Positions 42,954 to 52,352 of a DNA stretch of 64,000 bases are shown here, piece by piece. The first letter of the stretch is position 1, and every line of letters begins with the position of its first letter. The translations under genes and the position numbers were made by a program. This DNA comes from CAIWHR01 sp963734085 (GTDB lineage Bacteria; Pseudomonadota; Gammaproteobacteria; Burkholderiales; Casimicrobiaceae). Under the pieces are notes generated by a model, which made no database searches, was not told the DNA's origin, and saw only the letters and a program-made list of their open reading frames with translations. The stretch covers positions 62,001-126,000 of the forward strand of contig CAVTFT010000013.1 of the NCBI GenBank assembly GCA_963734085.1. Reading direction: 5' to 3'.

Positions 42954-45713
42954 TCACCTCGCATATTCGGTCAGCACCAGCACCAACTCGTCGTCGAACG
43001 CGTCGACGAGACCGCGACCGGCACGACCGCCGCGCCCCTTGAAGGCGACATCGATCCAGAACGTCGCGGTGTCGCGCGCAACGTCGTCGTCGACTTCCGT
43101 CCGCATGCGTTCCGCCGTACGAGCGTGCTCGAACGATGAAACGCGCGGTAGAACGAGGGTGCCCAGGCTCTTGCCCCCTGCGTCGACAAACGTGATCTTT
43201 GCGGTCAACGCGCCTTGCTCCATCAGGCGGCCATTCAGAACGGCGGCGAAACGCGCCTTCACGCGCCCGCTCGCAACCGCACTTCGCCAAGCCGCATCGA
43301 GGCGCATGTCCTCGCGCAGCACGCTGTCTCGATGTGCGCTATTCCCCTGCAATCGCGGCCGAGACGTCGTGATCAGATTCGCGCTCGTCCGCAGCGCAGC
43401 CGCGGGCTCCCATTGCAGCGCGACGGCAGGAGCGTCCCCGTGGCGGTCGCGCCGCGAGACCTGCAATATGTAGACGCTTCCGGCGCTGGTCTCGCGCAGA
43501 TCGACACGCTCGCCGCGCTCATCCGGAATCCCTTCCGCGACCAGCGCTCCGCGCGCATCGAGGAGCTTCAGATGCACGCGCGAATCATTCGAGCGCATCG
43601 CGTCGTATTCGCGGTCGCCGGGCAGCACGTACGTTTCCTCGACGTAGGGCAGCGAATGCTCGACGGGCTCGCCGGGATGAAGCACGCGATAGATGCCGTC
43701 GTGCACGAGCTGGGGCAGCCGGCGGCCACTGCCGGCGACATCGTTGGACAGCACGTACGCGCCCGGCGTGCCGGAGATGCGAACCAGGTAGTCGACGCCG
43801 GACTCGGGCGTCACGGCGAGCGCGTCCGTGGCACAGCCGGGCGCCGCAAGCGAGGCGACCAGCGAGCCGGCAGTGCGCGCCGGCGTCAGTCGAAACACCT
43901 GCACGGTAACCGGTGATTCGTTCGAATACACCTTGAGCGCGGGTGCGGCGTTCAGCAGCACCTGCTCCTTCAGCGTGACCTCCGCACCTTGGACGATGTA
44001 GTAGTCGACGTCGGTCGGCGAATGGATCGTCGCTTCGATGCGCACGCGTGGCGAAAAACCGAGCGTTGGAACTCCGCCGGCATGCGGCGTGTACAGGATC
44101 GAGTGCAGCGACTTTGCCTGCGCGGGCGTATCGTCGGGCTCGTACGCGTCGGCGGCGATCGCGGTCGTTTCGAAGCCGATGTTCAGGTGGTACGCGTTCA
44201 CGCTTGCCGCGTCCAGGCCGAGTACATGCGACCCGCCGGCCATCCGATATTGGAGGGTGCGGCCGAAGCCACCCGGGAACGGCACACCGGACAACGCGAC
44301 AGGCGCTGCGCAGCGGGTGCTGTCGGCGGAGAAATCGAGAATCGACAGGTCGCCGAGCCCGCGCGGATACCGCAGCAGGATCGTCGCGGTCGACGCGCCG
44401 GGAACGACGAACCGAAAATAGTCGCGATCGCCGCCGCCGATGTTGAGGTTCGGCGCGAGGTACGTCGATGAATTGCCGAGGTCCGTCGCCGACGTATCGA
44501 TATCGTTGGGCTCGAAACGGTCGTTGACGATCGGAATGCCTTGCGCCGCCGCGCGGACGGCGGCGAGCGCGTCGACGATGTGCGTCGCCGGAGCGACGCC
44601 CGGATGCGCGGTCGCGACGAGGATCGCCGCGACGTCGTCGCTGTTGAGATTCGGATTGATCGCTTTCATCATCGCCGCGATGCCGGCGACGAACGGCGCC
44701 GAAGCGCTGGTGCCGGAGAACACCTGCGGCTGCTCGGGGCCGAACGGCGTCGGATTGCCGGCCGCATCCTTGTCCGGCGGGAAGGACATCACCGGAATGT
44801 TCAACGGTGCGAACACGTCGACGCCTTCGCCGTAATTCGAGAGCGAAGCCATCGTGCTGTCGTTCGGCGGGTCGTTGAGCGCCCCGACGCAGATGACGTG
44901 GTCCTCGATGCAGGGATGGACGAAGTGCGGATCGCCGACGTATTGGCTGTCGTTGCCGGCGGAGCTGACGAAGATCGGACGGTTGCCCAGTTTGTAGCGG
45001 TCGTCGAACGTCGCGTCGTCGCGATCGCCCATGCGGCAGATGACGTCGCAGCTGTCGCCCCAGCTGACCGACACGACATCGGCACCGAGCGCGACGGCGA
45101 GCTTGATGGAATCCTTGATGTCGCCGCCGTCGCCCGTCTTGATCAGCAGCACGTCGCCGACGAGCGAGCCGGTACCGGCGAGGCCCTTGCCGTTGTTCAT
45201 GAGGCCGACGGCCTTGAATCCGGCCGTGCGCGCGTTCACCATCGCGGCGAACGTCAGCAACGCGAGCTCCGACGAGAATTCGACGTGACCGCGGACGCCT
45301 GCAGCGAGCGCGTTCGCGCCGATCGTCGAGCGGTCCACACGGGCGGGATCGATGCGTATGCAGTACGTCGTCGCCTTGCGCTGCTCGGGCGTGAGCTGGA
45401 TGCCGAAATCGGGCGGCAATTCCGGAAGCGCGTTGTCGCGCACGACCGTCCCGCCGAAGCGCGCGAGATACGCCTGCAGATCGGCGTCCGAGGCGACGTG
45501 CAGCGCCACGATGCCTTCGAAGAAATCGCTTTGGACGCCGCGATCGTCGCGCGATGCGGCGATCGGCCGCGCCACGCCGTGCGCATCGGCGATCGAGGCG
45601 AGGCGGGGCTTCAGGTCCGGACGGACGCTCGCCTCGAATTCGCGCGCAGGCTGCACAGTCGCGCACGACGCCAGACACGCGACGACAGCGACCGCGAATA
45701 CGCGTCCGATCAT
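42954..45713 (-). CDS. Subtilase-like (S8 family) lipoprotein, Asp/His motifs not found
   Basis: A 919-residue lipoprotein: the signal from 45713 ends LASC. Residues about 70-110 look like an inhibitor propeptide. The S8 core is recognised by GADVVSVSWGDSC, the oxyanion asparagine in SSAGNDSQYV and the serine motif SGTSASAPFVAGIAAMMK. I cannot find the canonical DTG or HGTHVAG; the equivalent region reads GHVEFSSELALLTFAAM. Two beta-rich domains follow, the last with GRVKARFAAVLNG. It may be an inactive or unusual protease. It is divergent from the ECF42 gene. Confidence 0.7.
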   Translation of the reverse strand: MIGRVFAVAVVACLASCATVQPAREFEASVRPDLKPRLASIADAHGVARPIAASRDDRGVQSDFFEGIVALHVASDADLQAYLARFGGTVVRDNALPELPPDFGIQLTPEQRKATTYCIRIDPARVDRSTIGANALAAGVRGHVEFSSELALLTFAAMVNARTAGFKAVGLMNNGKGLAGTGSLVGDVLLIKTGDGGDIKDSIKLAVALGADVVSVSWGDSCDVICRMGDRDDATFDDRYKLGNRPIFVSSAGNDSQYVGDPHFVHPCIEDHVICVGALNDPPNDSTMASLSNYGEGVDVFAPLNIPVMSFPPDKDAAGNPTPFGPEQPQVFSGTSASAPFVAGIAAMMKAINPNLNSDDVAAILVATAHPGVAPATHIVDALAAVRAAAQGIPIVNDRFEPNDIDTSATDLGNSSTYLAPNLNIGGGDRDYFRFVVPGASTATILLRYPRGLGDLSILDFSADSTRCAAPVALSGVPFPGGFGRTLQYRMAGGSHVLGLDAASVNAYHLNIGFETTAIAADAYEPDDTPAQAKSLHSILYTPHAGGVPTLGFSPRVRIEATIHSPTDVDYYIVQGAEVTLKEQVLLNAAPALKVYSNESPVTVQVFRLTPARTAGSLVASLAAPGCATDALAVTPESGVDYLVRISGTPGAYVLSNDVAGSGRRLPQLVHDGIYRVLHPGEPVEHSLPYVEETYVLPGDREYDAMRSNDSRVHLKLLDARGALVAEGIPDERGERVDLRETSAGSVYILQVSRRDRHGDAPAVALQWEPAAALRTSANLITTSRPRLQGNSAHRDSVLREDMRLDAAWRSAVASGRVKARFAAVLNGRLMEQGALTAKITFVDAGGKSLGTLVLPRVSSFEHARTAERMRTEVDDDVARDTATFWIDVAFKGRGGRAGRGLVDAFDDELVLVLTEYAR

Positions 45714-45829
45714 GACGGGCCTCCCGTCCGCCAACGGGCAGTCTCAGTAGCATAAACTACTGCCTCGACTGAATTTGCGCGATCGAATCGCATGAAGCGC
45801 AACCCGCACCCGATATCGGAGCCCTGCCG

Positions 45830-47089
45830 GTGAGCGACGATTCGTCGAACCGCGCGCGCAAAACGGTGGAGGTCATCTACCGGACCGAATCGCGTCGGGT
45901 CTTCGCTACGCTGATCCGCCTGCTCGGCGATTTCGATCTCGCCGAGGAAGCGCTGCACGATGCGTTCCGGGCCGCGCTCGAACAATGGCCGCGCGACGGC
46001 GTTCCGGCAAACCCGCGGGCCTGGCTGGTCTCGGCAGGGCGCTTCAAGGCCATCGACGGCATCCGCCGGCACGCCCGGTTCGACTCGATGGACTCGATGG
46101 ATGACGTGGCCGAGCAGGTCGAAGCCATTCCCGACGAGTCCCCGGCCTGGGACCCCGACAGTATCGAGGACGATCGGCTGCGGCTGATCTTCACGTGCTG
46201 CCACCCGGCGCTTGCAGCGGACGCGCAGATCGCGCTCACGCTGCGCGAAATCTGCGACCTCACGACCGAAGAGATCGCCCAGGCGTTCCTGAGCGCTCCA
46301 CCGACGCTCGCCCAGCGCATCGTGCGCGCCAAGGCGAAGATCCGCGACGCGCGGATCCCGTATCAAGTGCCGACGCCGGAGGAATTGCCGGAGCGGCTCG
46401 ACAGCGTGCTGCTCGTGGTCTATCTCGTCTTCAACGAAGGGTATTCGGCGTCCTCGGGGCCTTCGCTTACGCGGGTCGATTTGTCGGGCGAGGCGATCCG
46501 CCTCGGACGCCTGCTGGTTGAATTGCTGCCCGAGCCCGAAGCCGTCGGGCTCCTCGCGCTGATGCTGCTGCAGGAGTCGCGCCGTGACGCGCGCACGTCG
46601 CCTTCGGGCGAGCTCGTCCTCCTTTCCGACCAGGAACGCTCGCTCTGGAATCGCGAACAGATCACCGAGGGAACCGCGCTGGTCGAAAGGGCACTTAGCT
46701 CGAGGCGCTTTGGTCCGTACTCGCTTCAGGCGGCGATCGCGGCGGTGCACGCCAACGCGGCCACGGCCGACGCTACGGACTGGGACGAGGTTGTCGGCCT
46801 CTACGACGTGCTGCTGCGGATGAGTCCGTCGCCCGTCATCGAGCTGAACCGCGCGGTGGCGGTGGCAATGCGCGACGGCCCGGCGGCCGGGGTCGAGCTC
46901 GTCGACGCGATCCTCGCTCGCGGCGATTTGCAGGATTACTACCTCGCGCACGCAGCCCGCGCGGATCTGTCGCGAAGGCTCGGCAAGGTCGTGGAGGCCC
47001 GCGTGTCGTACCAGCGCGCCCTTGCGCTCACCCGTCAGGAGCCGGAGCGGCGGTTTCTCGAACGCCGTCTGGCCGAACTGCCCGCCTGA
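45830..47089 (+). CDS. ECF42-type RNA polymerase sigma factor with C-terminal helical domain
   Basis: A 419-residue sigma factor. Residues about 10-80 are region 2 (RLLGDFDLAEEALHDAFRAAL), about 130-185 region 4 (ICDLTTEEIAQAFLSAPPTLAQRIVRAKAKI), and residues 190-419 the long TPR-like extension typical of group ECF42 (VYLVFNEGYSAS; LLELNRAVA-like repeat). ECF42 factors have no anti-sigma factor and are linked to YCII/DGPF proteins; one lies at 47476. GTG start. Confidence 0.85.
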   Translation: MSDDSSNRARKTVEVIYRTESRRVFATLIRLLGDFDLAEEALHDAFRAALEQWPRDGVPANPRAWLVSAGRFKAIDGIRRHARFDSMDSMDDVAEQVEAIPDESPAWDPDSIEDDRLRLIFTCCHPALAADAQIALTLREICDLTTEEIAQAFLSAPPTLAQRIVRAKAKIRDARIPYQVPTPEELPERLDSVLLVVYLVFNEGYSASSGPSLTRVDLSGEAIRLGRLLVELLPEPEAVGLLALMLLQESRRDARTSPSGELVLLSDQERSLWNREQITEGTALVERALSSRRFGPYSLQAAIAAVHANAATADATDWDEVVGLYDVLLRMSPSPVIELNRAVAVAMRDGPAAGVELVDAILARGDLQDYYLAHAARADLSRRLGKVVEARVSYQRALALTRQEPERRFLERRLAELPA

Positions 47090-47218
47090 CCCCCCAAACA
47101 AGGAGATAGCCGCCCCAGCGAGCAACCCCGGCCCCTGTCGATTTCGAGCCCGCCCGATCGACTAGCTAGTGAAGACCCATGGATCTTGGGGTCGTCTCTG
47201 GACAGGCAGGAGCCGAAA

Positions 47219-47479
47219 ATGCAGACAGTCGTCCGTGGTTTGGCATCAATCGTCAGTTTCTGGTATCGCGTGGGGCCTTATCTCGTGCTGGAGATCGTGA
47301 TGCCCGGCGGAACCCTGCTCGCGCTGCTGCTTTTCATTTACCGCCACCGGGCGGCGAGCCTCGAGCTCCTGGCATCGCGAACGCCGAACGCCGTGAAGCG
47401 AGCCCTCCAAACCCTTGCCGGTCTAACCAGGCTGGGACCGGTATCCTTGCGTAGAGCCACCCTCAGGAGCGAGCCATGA
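47219..47479 (+). CDS. Small membrane protein between sigma factor and YCII gene
   Basis: An 86-residue protein starting MQTVVRGLASIVSFWYR, with AGGAG 7 bases before the ATG. One membrane helix is clear (YLVLEIVMPGGTLLALLLFI), preceded by an amphipathic stretch and followed by a basic cytoplasmic tail. Its stop overlaps the YCII start by 4 bases, so the two should be co-translated. I do not recognise a family. Confidence 0.6.
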   Translation: MQTVVRGLASIVSFWYRVGPYLVLEIVMPGGTLLALLLFIYRHRAASLELLASRTPNAVKRALQTLAGLTRLGPVSLRRATLRSEP

Positions 47480-47811
47480 AGTATCTATGCCTTGTATACC
47501 TCGACGAGAAGGACCTGGAGAGCGTTCCCGACAGCGACTGCATGGCCTACAGCGAGGGCCTCATTAAGAGCGGTCATTCCGTCGCCGCGGAGGCGCTGCA
47601 ATCCGTGCAAACGGCCACGACGGTGCGGGTCCGTAACGGCAAGGTGTCGGTGACGGACGGCCCTTTCGCCGAGACAAAGGAGCAGCTCGCGGGCTTTTAC
47701 CTCGTCGATGCGAGGGACTTGAACGAAGCGATCCAGCTGGCGTCGAAGATTCCTCCGGCGCGCGTGGGCAGCATCGAAGTCCGCCCGGTCAGGCAGCTGT
47801 CGGTGAGCTAA
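47476..47811 (+). CDS. YCII/DGPF-domain protein
   Basis: A 111-residue protein with the DGPF signature: MKYLCLVYLDEKDLE, then VSVTDGPFAETKEQLAGFYL and DLNEAIQLASKIP. These small dimeric ferredoxin-like proteins usually lie next to ECF42 sigma factors and are thought to be part of their signalling; biochemical function is unknown. A short start overlap joins it to the small membrane protein. Confidence 0.85.
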   Translation: MKYLCLVYLDEKDLESVPDSDCMAYSEGLIKSGHSVAAEALQSVQTATTVRVRNGKVSVTDGPFAETKEQLAGFYLVDARDLNEAIQLASKIPPARVGSIEVRPVRQLSVS

Positions 47812-47839
47812 CCGGCTCTGAGGACGATATCCACACTCG

Positions 47840-48322
47840 ATGGGAAGGTCTGTCAGCGCGGGCATCCTGCTTTACCGCATTCGCGGTGGAATGCTGGAGG
47901 TCTTCCTCGTCCATCCGGGCGGCCCCTACTGGCAGAAGAAGGATGTCGGCGCGTGGTCGATTCCCAAGGGCGAGCTGGAGGAGGGCGCCGATGCGCTCGT
48001 GACGGCGCAACGCGAATTTCTCGAGGAAACCGGATCCAGCGTCAGCGGAGAATTCGTTTTGCTGACGCCGCTGAAACAGCCGAGCGGCAAGCTCGTGCAC
48101 GCCTGGGCCGTCAGCGGCGACATCGACGCTTCCGCGATCACCAGCAATTCGTTCCGGATGGAATGGCCGCCGCGCTCGGGCAACGAGCAGGACTTCCCGG
48201 AAGTCGATCGCGGCGCCTGGTTCACGATCGCGGCGGCGAAAGAGAAGATACTGGCCGGACAACGTGGGTTTCTCGAGCAACTGGCCGCGCTCCACGCCGT
48301 TCGGCAACGCGCGCCCAGCTGA
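47840..48322 (+). CDS. Nudix hydrolase
   Basis: A 160-residue cytoplasmic pyrophosphohydrolase. The Nudix box reads GELEEGADALVTAQREFLEETG; the REFLEETG core with catalytic glutamates is intact, but the first conserved Glu of the box is Ala. WSIPKGE precedes it. The substrate is unknown. It begins 28 bases after the YCII stop and may be in the same transcript. Confidence 0.85.
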   Translation: MGRSVSAGILLYRIRGGMLEVFLVHPGGPYWQKKDVGAWSIPKGELEEGADALVTAQREFLEETGSSVSGEFVLLTPLKQPSGKLVHAWAVSGDIDASAITSNSFRMEWPPRSGNEQDFPEVDRGAWFTIAAAKEKILAGQRGFLEQLAALHAVRQRAPS

Positions 48323-48342
48323 TCGGGCGCTTGCGGGAGGCG

Positions 48343-49410
48343 ATGAGCCAGCCTAATGTCTCTTCGAGGACGACGGTGCGTTACCTCTTCGAGCCGCGTC
48401 TTGTCAACGACGCCTTCGGCGATCCCGGGCTGTACGTCGATTTCCGCGACGAACGGCGGGCGCTGCTGTTCGATCTCGGCGATATCACTGGCCTGCCGCC
48501 GCGCAAGCTGATGCGGCTGTCGCACGTCTTCGTCACCCACGCGCACATGGACCACTTCGCGGGCTTCGATCACCTGCTCCGCGTCGTGCTCGGCCGCAAG
48601 CCGGGCGTCGCCCTGTTCGGCGGTCCTGGGTTCGTCGCGCAGGTCGAGCACAAGCTCCGCGCGTACACGTGGAACGTCGTCCATCGCTACGACGAGCTGG
48701 TGATCGACGTATGCGAAATCGGCATCGACGGACATGGGCTGCGCGCGCGATTTTCGAGCCGTAGCGCGTTCGAGCGTGAATCCGCTTCGTCGTTCGCGGC
48801 AACCGGCGACGTCATTCACGATGAGGCGACGTTTCGCGTTCGCGGGCGCTTCGTCGATCACGACGTGCCCTGTCTCGCCTACGCGATAGAAGAGAAGGCG
48901 CACGTCAACGTCGCGAAGGACCGCCTCATCGCGCTCGGCGTGTCGTCGGGCCCGTGGCTGCGCGAGCTCAAGCACGCGGTCCTGACGGGCGCACCCGAGA
49001 CGACGCCGATTGCAGTGTACTGGCGCGATCGCGACGGCGAGCACGCAATGACGCGGAAGGTAAGCGAGCTCCGCCACCTCGTCCTCGACGTCGTTCCGGG
49101 CCAGCGCATCGGCTATGTGACCGACCTCCGCTACACCGAGGCCAACGTCGAGGCGCTTTCGGGATTGCTTGCGGGCGTCGACGTGCTGTTCATCGAAAGC
49201 GTGTTTCTCGACGAGGACGCGGCGCACGCGACGCGCAAGAATCACCTGACGGCCACTCACGCGGGCCGGATCGCGCGCCGCGTGGGCGCCAGGGCGGTCG
49301 TGCCGTTCCACTTCTCGCCGCGTTATCAGGACCGCCCGGCGGACGTCATCGCCGAAATGCACGCCGCCTGGTGCGATGCGCCAACGTTGCGCGGCGGCGA
49401 ACCCGCGTGA
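48343..49410 (+). CDS. RNase Z-like metallo-beta-lactamase fold hydrolase
   Basis: A 355-residue protein starting at ATG 48343 after GGGAGG. The metal-binding THAHMDHFAGFDHLL motif lies near residue 65, a further histidine/aspartate region in GYVTDLRYTEANV, and C-terminal LTATHAGRIARR and FHFSPRY. This resembles RNase Z/arylsulfatase-type enzymes, but the exact substrate is open. Its gene is directly upstream of malonyl-CoA decarboxylase. Confidence 0.75.
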   Translation: MSQPNVSSRTTVRYLFEPRLVNDAFGDPGLYVDFRDERRALLFDLGDITGLPPRKLMRLSHVFVTHAHMDHFAGFDHLLRVVLGRKPGVALFGGPGFVAQVEHKLRAYTWNVVHRYDELVIDVCEIGIDGHGLRARFSSRSAFERESASSFAATGDVIHDEATFRVRGRFVDHDVPCLAYAIEEKAHVNVAKDRLIALGVSSGPWLRELKHAVLTGAPETTPIAVYWRDRDGEHAMTRKVSELRHLVLDVVPGQRIGYVTDLRYTEANVEALSGLLAGVDVLFIESVFLDEDAAHATRKNHLTATHAGRIARRVGARAVVPFHFSPRYQDRPADVIAEMHAAWCDAPTLRGGEPA

Positions 49411-49423
49411 GGCAGGCACAGGC

Positions 49424-50773
49424 ATGAAGCGATCGTTCTCCTTCCGTCGCCTGTTTGGCGCTGGTACCGGGGCGTCCGCCAACGCACCTTCCCGCGGCGC
49501 GGTGCGTGACGCCCGTCGCGCCATCTCGCTGTGCCACGCGCTGATGTCCGAACGCGGCGAGGTTTCGGGCGCGCGCTTCGCGCGTGAGGCGCTCGCTGCG
49601 TATCAGGCGCTCGAGGGACCGGCTGCCGCCGTGTTCTTCGACTTGCTGGTCGACGAATTCTCGCCCGATCCCGAGGCCGTCGAGCGATTCGCCGACGGCT
49701 ATCGCGACGAGCCGTCGCAGGCCAACCTGATCCTCCTCCAGCAGGCGGTCGAGCCGCCCCGGCAGGAGCTCTTTCGCCGACTCAACATGGCCCTCGGAGG
49801 CACCGGCGTGCTGGTCGAGATGCGCCGTCAGGTCCTGCGCGATCTCGGCGCAAGAGAGCAATGGCGCGGCATCGAAGCCGATCTCGCCCACCTGCTTCGC
49901 TCCTGGTTCAACCGCGGCTTCCTGACTCTCCAGCGGATCGACTGGCGGACCTCCGCGCTGGTCCTGGAAAAGCTGATCGAATACGAGGCGGTCCATCAGA
50001 TCGAGGGCTGGCACGATCTGCGCCGCCGGCTCGCCGCCGATCGCCGCTGCTATGCCTTCTTTCACCCGGCGCTGCCCGACGAGCCGCTGATCTTCATCGA
50101 AGTGGCGCTGACCCGCGGCATGAGCGCCCGGGTCCAGCCGCTGCTCGATCCGGAGTCGCCGGTCCTCGATCCGGAGTCCGCGAACTGCGCGATGTTCTAT
50201 TCGATCACCAACTGCCAGCAGGGATTGCGCGGCGTGTCCTTCGGCAATTTTCTCATCAAGCAGGTCGTCGACGACCTGGGACGGGAGCTGCCGCGCCTCA
50301 AGTTGTTCGCGACGCTGTCGCCGGTCCCCGGCTTTCGCGCCTGGCTCGCGAATCTCGCGCAGGCGCCGGACGGCGTCCGGGCGCACGCCGACGTCGGCGC
50401 GCTGCTGGCGGAGCTCGAGTCGCCGAGCTGGTTCGACGACAGGACGCTGTCGAGTTCACTGCAGCAACGACTCGCCCCGCTTTGCGCGCACTATCTCTTG
50501 CACGCGAAGCAGGACCAGGAGCCCGCCGACGCGGTCGCGCGCTTTCATCTCGTCAACGGCGCGCGTCTGGAGCGGCTCAACTGGCTGGGAGACACGTCCG
50601 CAGCGGGTATCCGTCAATCCGCGGGGATGATGGTGAATTACGTCTATCGCCTTGGCAGTGTCGAGCGTAACCACGAGGCCTACGCGCGCGATCGGATGAT
50701 CGTAGCCTCGCGCGCTTTTCAATCGCTCGCCAAAGAATCGTTGATCGCGCGGGCAAGCACGGATCGGCGTTAG
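49424..50773 (+). CDS. Malonyl-CoA decarboxylase
   Basis: A 449-residue enzyme that converts malonyl-CoA to acetyl-CoA and CO2. The N-terminal helical domain runs to about 150; the catalytic GNAT-like domain carries the motifs CYAFFHPALPDEPLIFIEVA and NCAMFYSITNCQQGL, then GVSFGNFLIKQV, and C-terminal AARFHLVNGA-like VARFHLVNGARLERLNWLGD. It starts 13 bases after the preceding stop. The TctABC operon converges on it from the other strand. Confidence 0.9.
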   Translation: MKRSFSFRRLFGAGTGASANAPSRGAVRDARRAISLCHALMSERGEVSGARFAREALAAYQALEGPAAAVFFDLLVDEFSPDPEAVERFADGYRDEPSQANLILLQQAVEPPRQELFRRLNMALGGTGVLVEMRRQVLRDLGAREQWRGIEADLAHLLRSWFNRGFLTLQRIDWRTSALVLEKLIEYEAVHQIEGWHDLRRRLAADRRCYAFFHPALPDEPLIFIEVALTRGMSARVQPLLDPESPVLDPESANCAMFYSITNCQQGLRGVSFGNFLIKQVVDDLGRELPRLKLFATLSPVPGFRAWLANLAQAPDGVRAHADVGALLAELESPSWFDDRTLSSSLQQRLAPLCAHYLLHAKQDQEPADAVARFHLVNGARLERLNWLGDTSAAGIRQSAGMMVNYVYRLGSVERNHEAYARDRMIVASRAFQSLAKESLIARASTDRR

Positions 50774-50804
50774 CGTAGACGCACGCAGGCCGAACTCGAA
50801 GACT

Positions 50805-52340
50805 TCACACCTCGACTCCCTTGTCCGCGGGCACGACGGCAGGCTTTTCCCGCATGCGACGGCGGATCGCGTGCAGCAGCGGCCAGGCGAGCGCGAGGAG
50901 CGTGAAGACCATGACGGTGCCACTGATCGGCCGGGTGAAGAACACCGTCCAGTCGTTCTGGTAGGCGATCATGCTGGTCATGAACGACGTCTCGGCGACG
51001 GGGCCGAGAATGCAGCCCAGCACCATCGGTGCGATCGGAAACCGGAACTTCTCGAACAGGTAGCCCACGACGCCGAAGGCGACGATCATCCATAGGTCGG
51101 TGACACTGTTGCGCGCGCTGTACGCGCCCACGAAGCAGAAGAGCGCGACGAAGGCGGACGTGATCGCCTCGGGGAGGTGGAGCACGCGCACCAGCGGCTT
51201 GATCGCGAAGTAGCCCAGCACGCACATCCCGATCACCGCGGCGAACATCGATGCGAAGATCGTGTAGACCATGTCCGGCGCAGTCGTGAAGATCTGCGGC
51301 CCGGGCTGAACGCCGTGGAGGAGGAACGCGCCCAGGATCACGGCGGTGGCGCCGCTGCCCGGAATGCCGAGTGCGAGCAGCGGCACCATGTGGCCCCCGA
51401 CCGTTGCGGTCGAGGCGACCTGCGGCGCGACGATGCCTTCCGGTATGCCGCTGCCGAGTTGGTCTCGCCGCGCCCCGTATTGCGCCTCGGTGCCGTAGGC
51501 GACGAACGAGCCGACCGTCGCCCCGGCCCCGGGCACGATGCCGCACAGGAGGCCGATCAGCGAGCTGCGGCTGATCGTTGATCGCAGACTCCAGATTTCC
51601 CGCCAACCGGGCAGCCGCGTCGCGATGCGCTTGCCCGGATCCATCGGCACACTGCCGAAGCCCTGTTCCATGCGGGTCAGAACCTCGCCCAGCCCGTACG
51701 CGCCGACCATGACGGTGAGGTATTCGATGCCGTCCATCAGGATCGGAACGCCGAACGTGAAACGGCTCGCGCCGTAGGTCTGGTCGACGCCGACGGTCGC
51801 GAGCAGCAGCCCGATGCAAAGGCTCACCAGCGCGTTCGCCATCGACGTCTGGCCGAGCGCGACGACGCCGGAGAGGCCGAACAGCACCACGGCGAAATAC
51901 TCGGGCGCGTCGAAGCGCAGTGCGAACTTGGCGAACGGGACCGCCAGCGCGACCGCCGACACCGCGGTGATCAATCCGCCCCACAGTGCGGCGAGCAGCG
52001 TCCACCCCAGCGCCAGCGCGGGCTCGCCGCGGCGAGCCATCGTGTAGCCGTCCCACAGCAGCGGGACGTCGAGCGGCTCCCCGGGGATGCGGAACAGGAT
52101 CGAGGTGAACGCGCCGCCGTACGTTCCCGACAGGTACATCGCGGTGAGGAGGACGATCGCGGGCGTAATCCCCATGCCGTACGTGAACGGAAGCGCCAGC
52201 ACGACGCCCATCACCAGCGTCAGCCCCGGGAGCACCGCCACCAGCATGCCGACAATCAGACCAATCACCAACGCGGCGGCGTTGGCCGGGACGAGGAGGT
52301 GCAGGAATCCGAGCGCGAGTTGCTGGAGGACGTCGAGCAT
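50805..52340 (-). CDS. tctA: Tripartite tricarboxylate transporter large membrane subunit
   Basis: A 511-residue inner-membrane protein with about 12 helices. TctA hallmarks are VLPGLTLVMGVVLALP, LSGTYGGAFTSILFRIPGEP, LCGIVPGAGATVGSFVAYG and LALGIPGSGATAVILGAF. It works with the TctB and TctC proteins encoded upstream. The substrate (citrate, other dicarboxylates or aromatic acids) cannot be told. Confidence 0.92.
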   Translation of the reverse strand: MLDVLQQLALGFLHLLVPANAAALVIGLIVGMLVAVLPGLTLVMGVVLALPFTYGMGITPAIVLLTAMYLSGTYGGAFTSILFRIPGEPLDVPLLWDGYTMARRGEPALALGWTLLAALWGGLITAVSAVALAVPFAKFALRFDAPEYFAVVLFGLSGVVALGQTSMANALVSLCIGLLLATVGVDQTYGASRFTFGVPILMDGIEYLTVMVGAYGLGEVLTRMEQGFGSVPMDPGKRIATRLPGWREIWSLRSTISRSSLIGLLCGIVPGAGATVGSFVAYGTEAQYGARRDQLGSGIPEGIVAPQVASTATVGGHMVPLLALGIPGSGATAVILGAFLLHGVQPGPQIFTTAPDMVYTIFASMFAAVIGMCVLGYFAIKPLVRVLHLPEAITSAFVALFCFVGAYSARNSVTDLWMIVAFGVVGYLFEKFRFPIAPMVLGCILGPVAETSFMTSMIAYQNDWTVFFTRPISGTVMVFTLLALAWPLLHAIRRRMREKPAVVPADKGVEV

Positions 52341-52352
52341 GCGCTGCCGCCG

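Noticed and set aside
43585..45753. 722-codon frame overlapping the subtilase-like gene on the same strand
   Set aside because: Arg/Ala-rich alternate frame without motifs; the S8 frame has clear family motifs.
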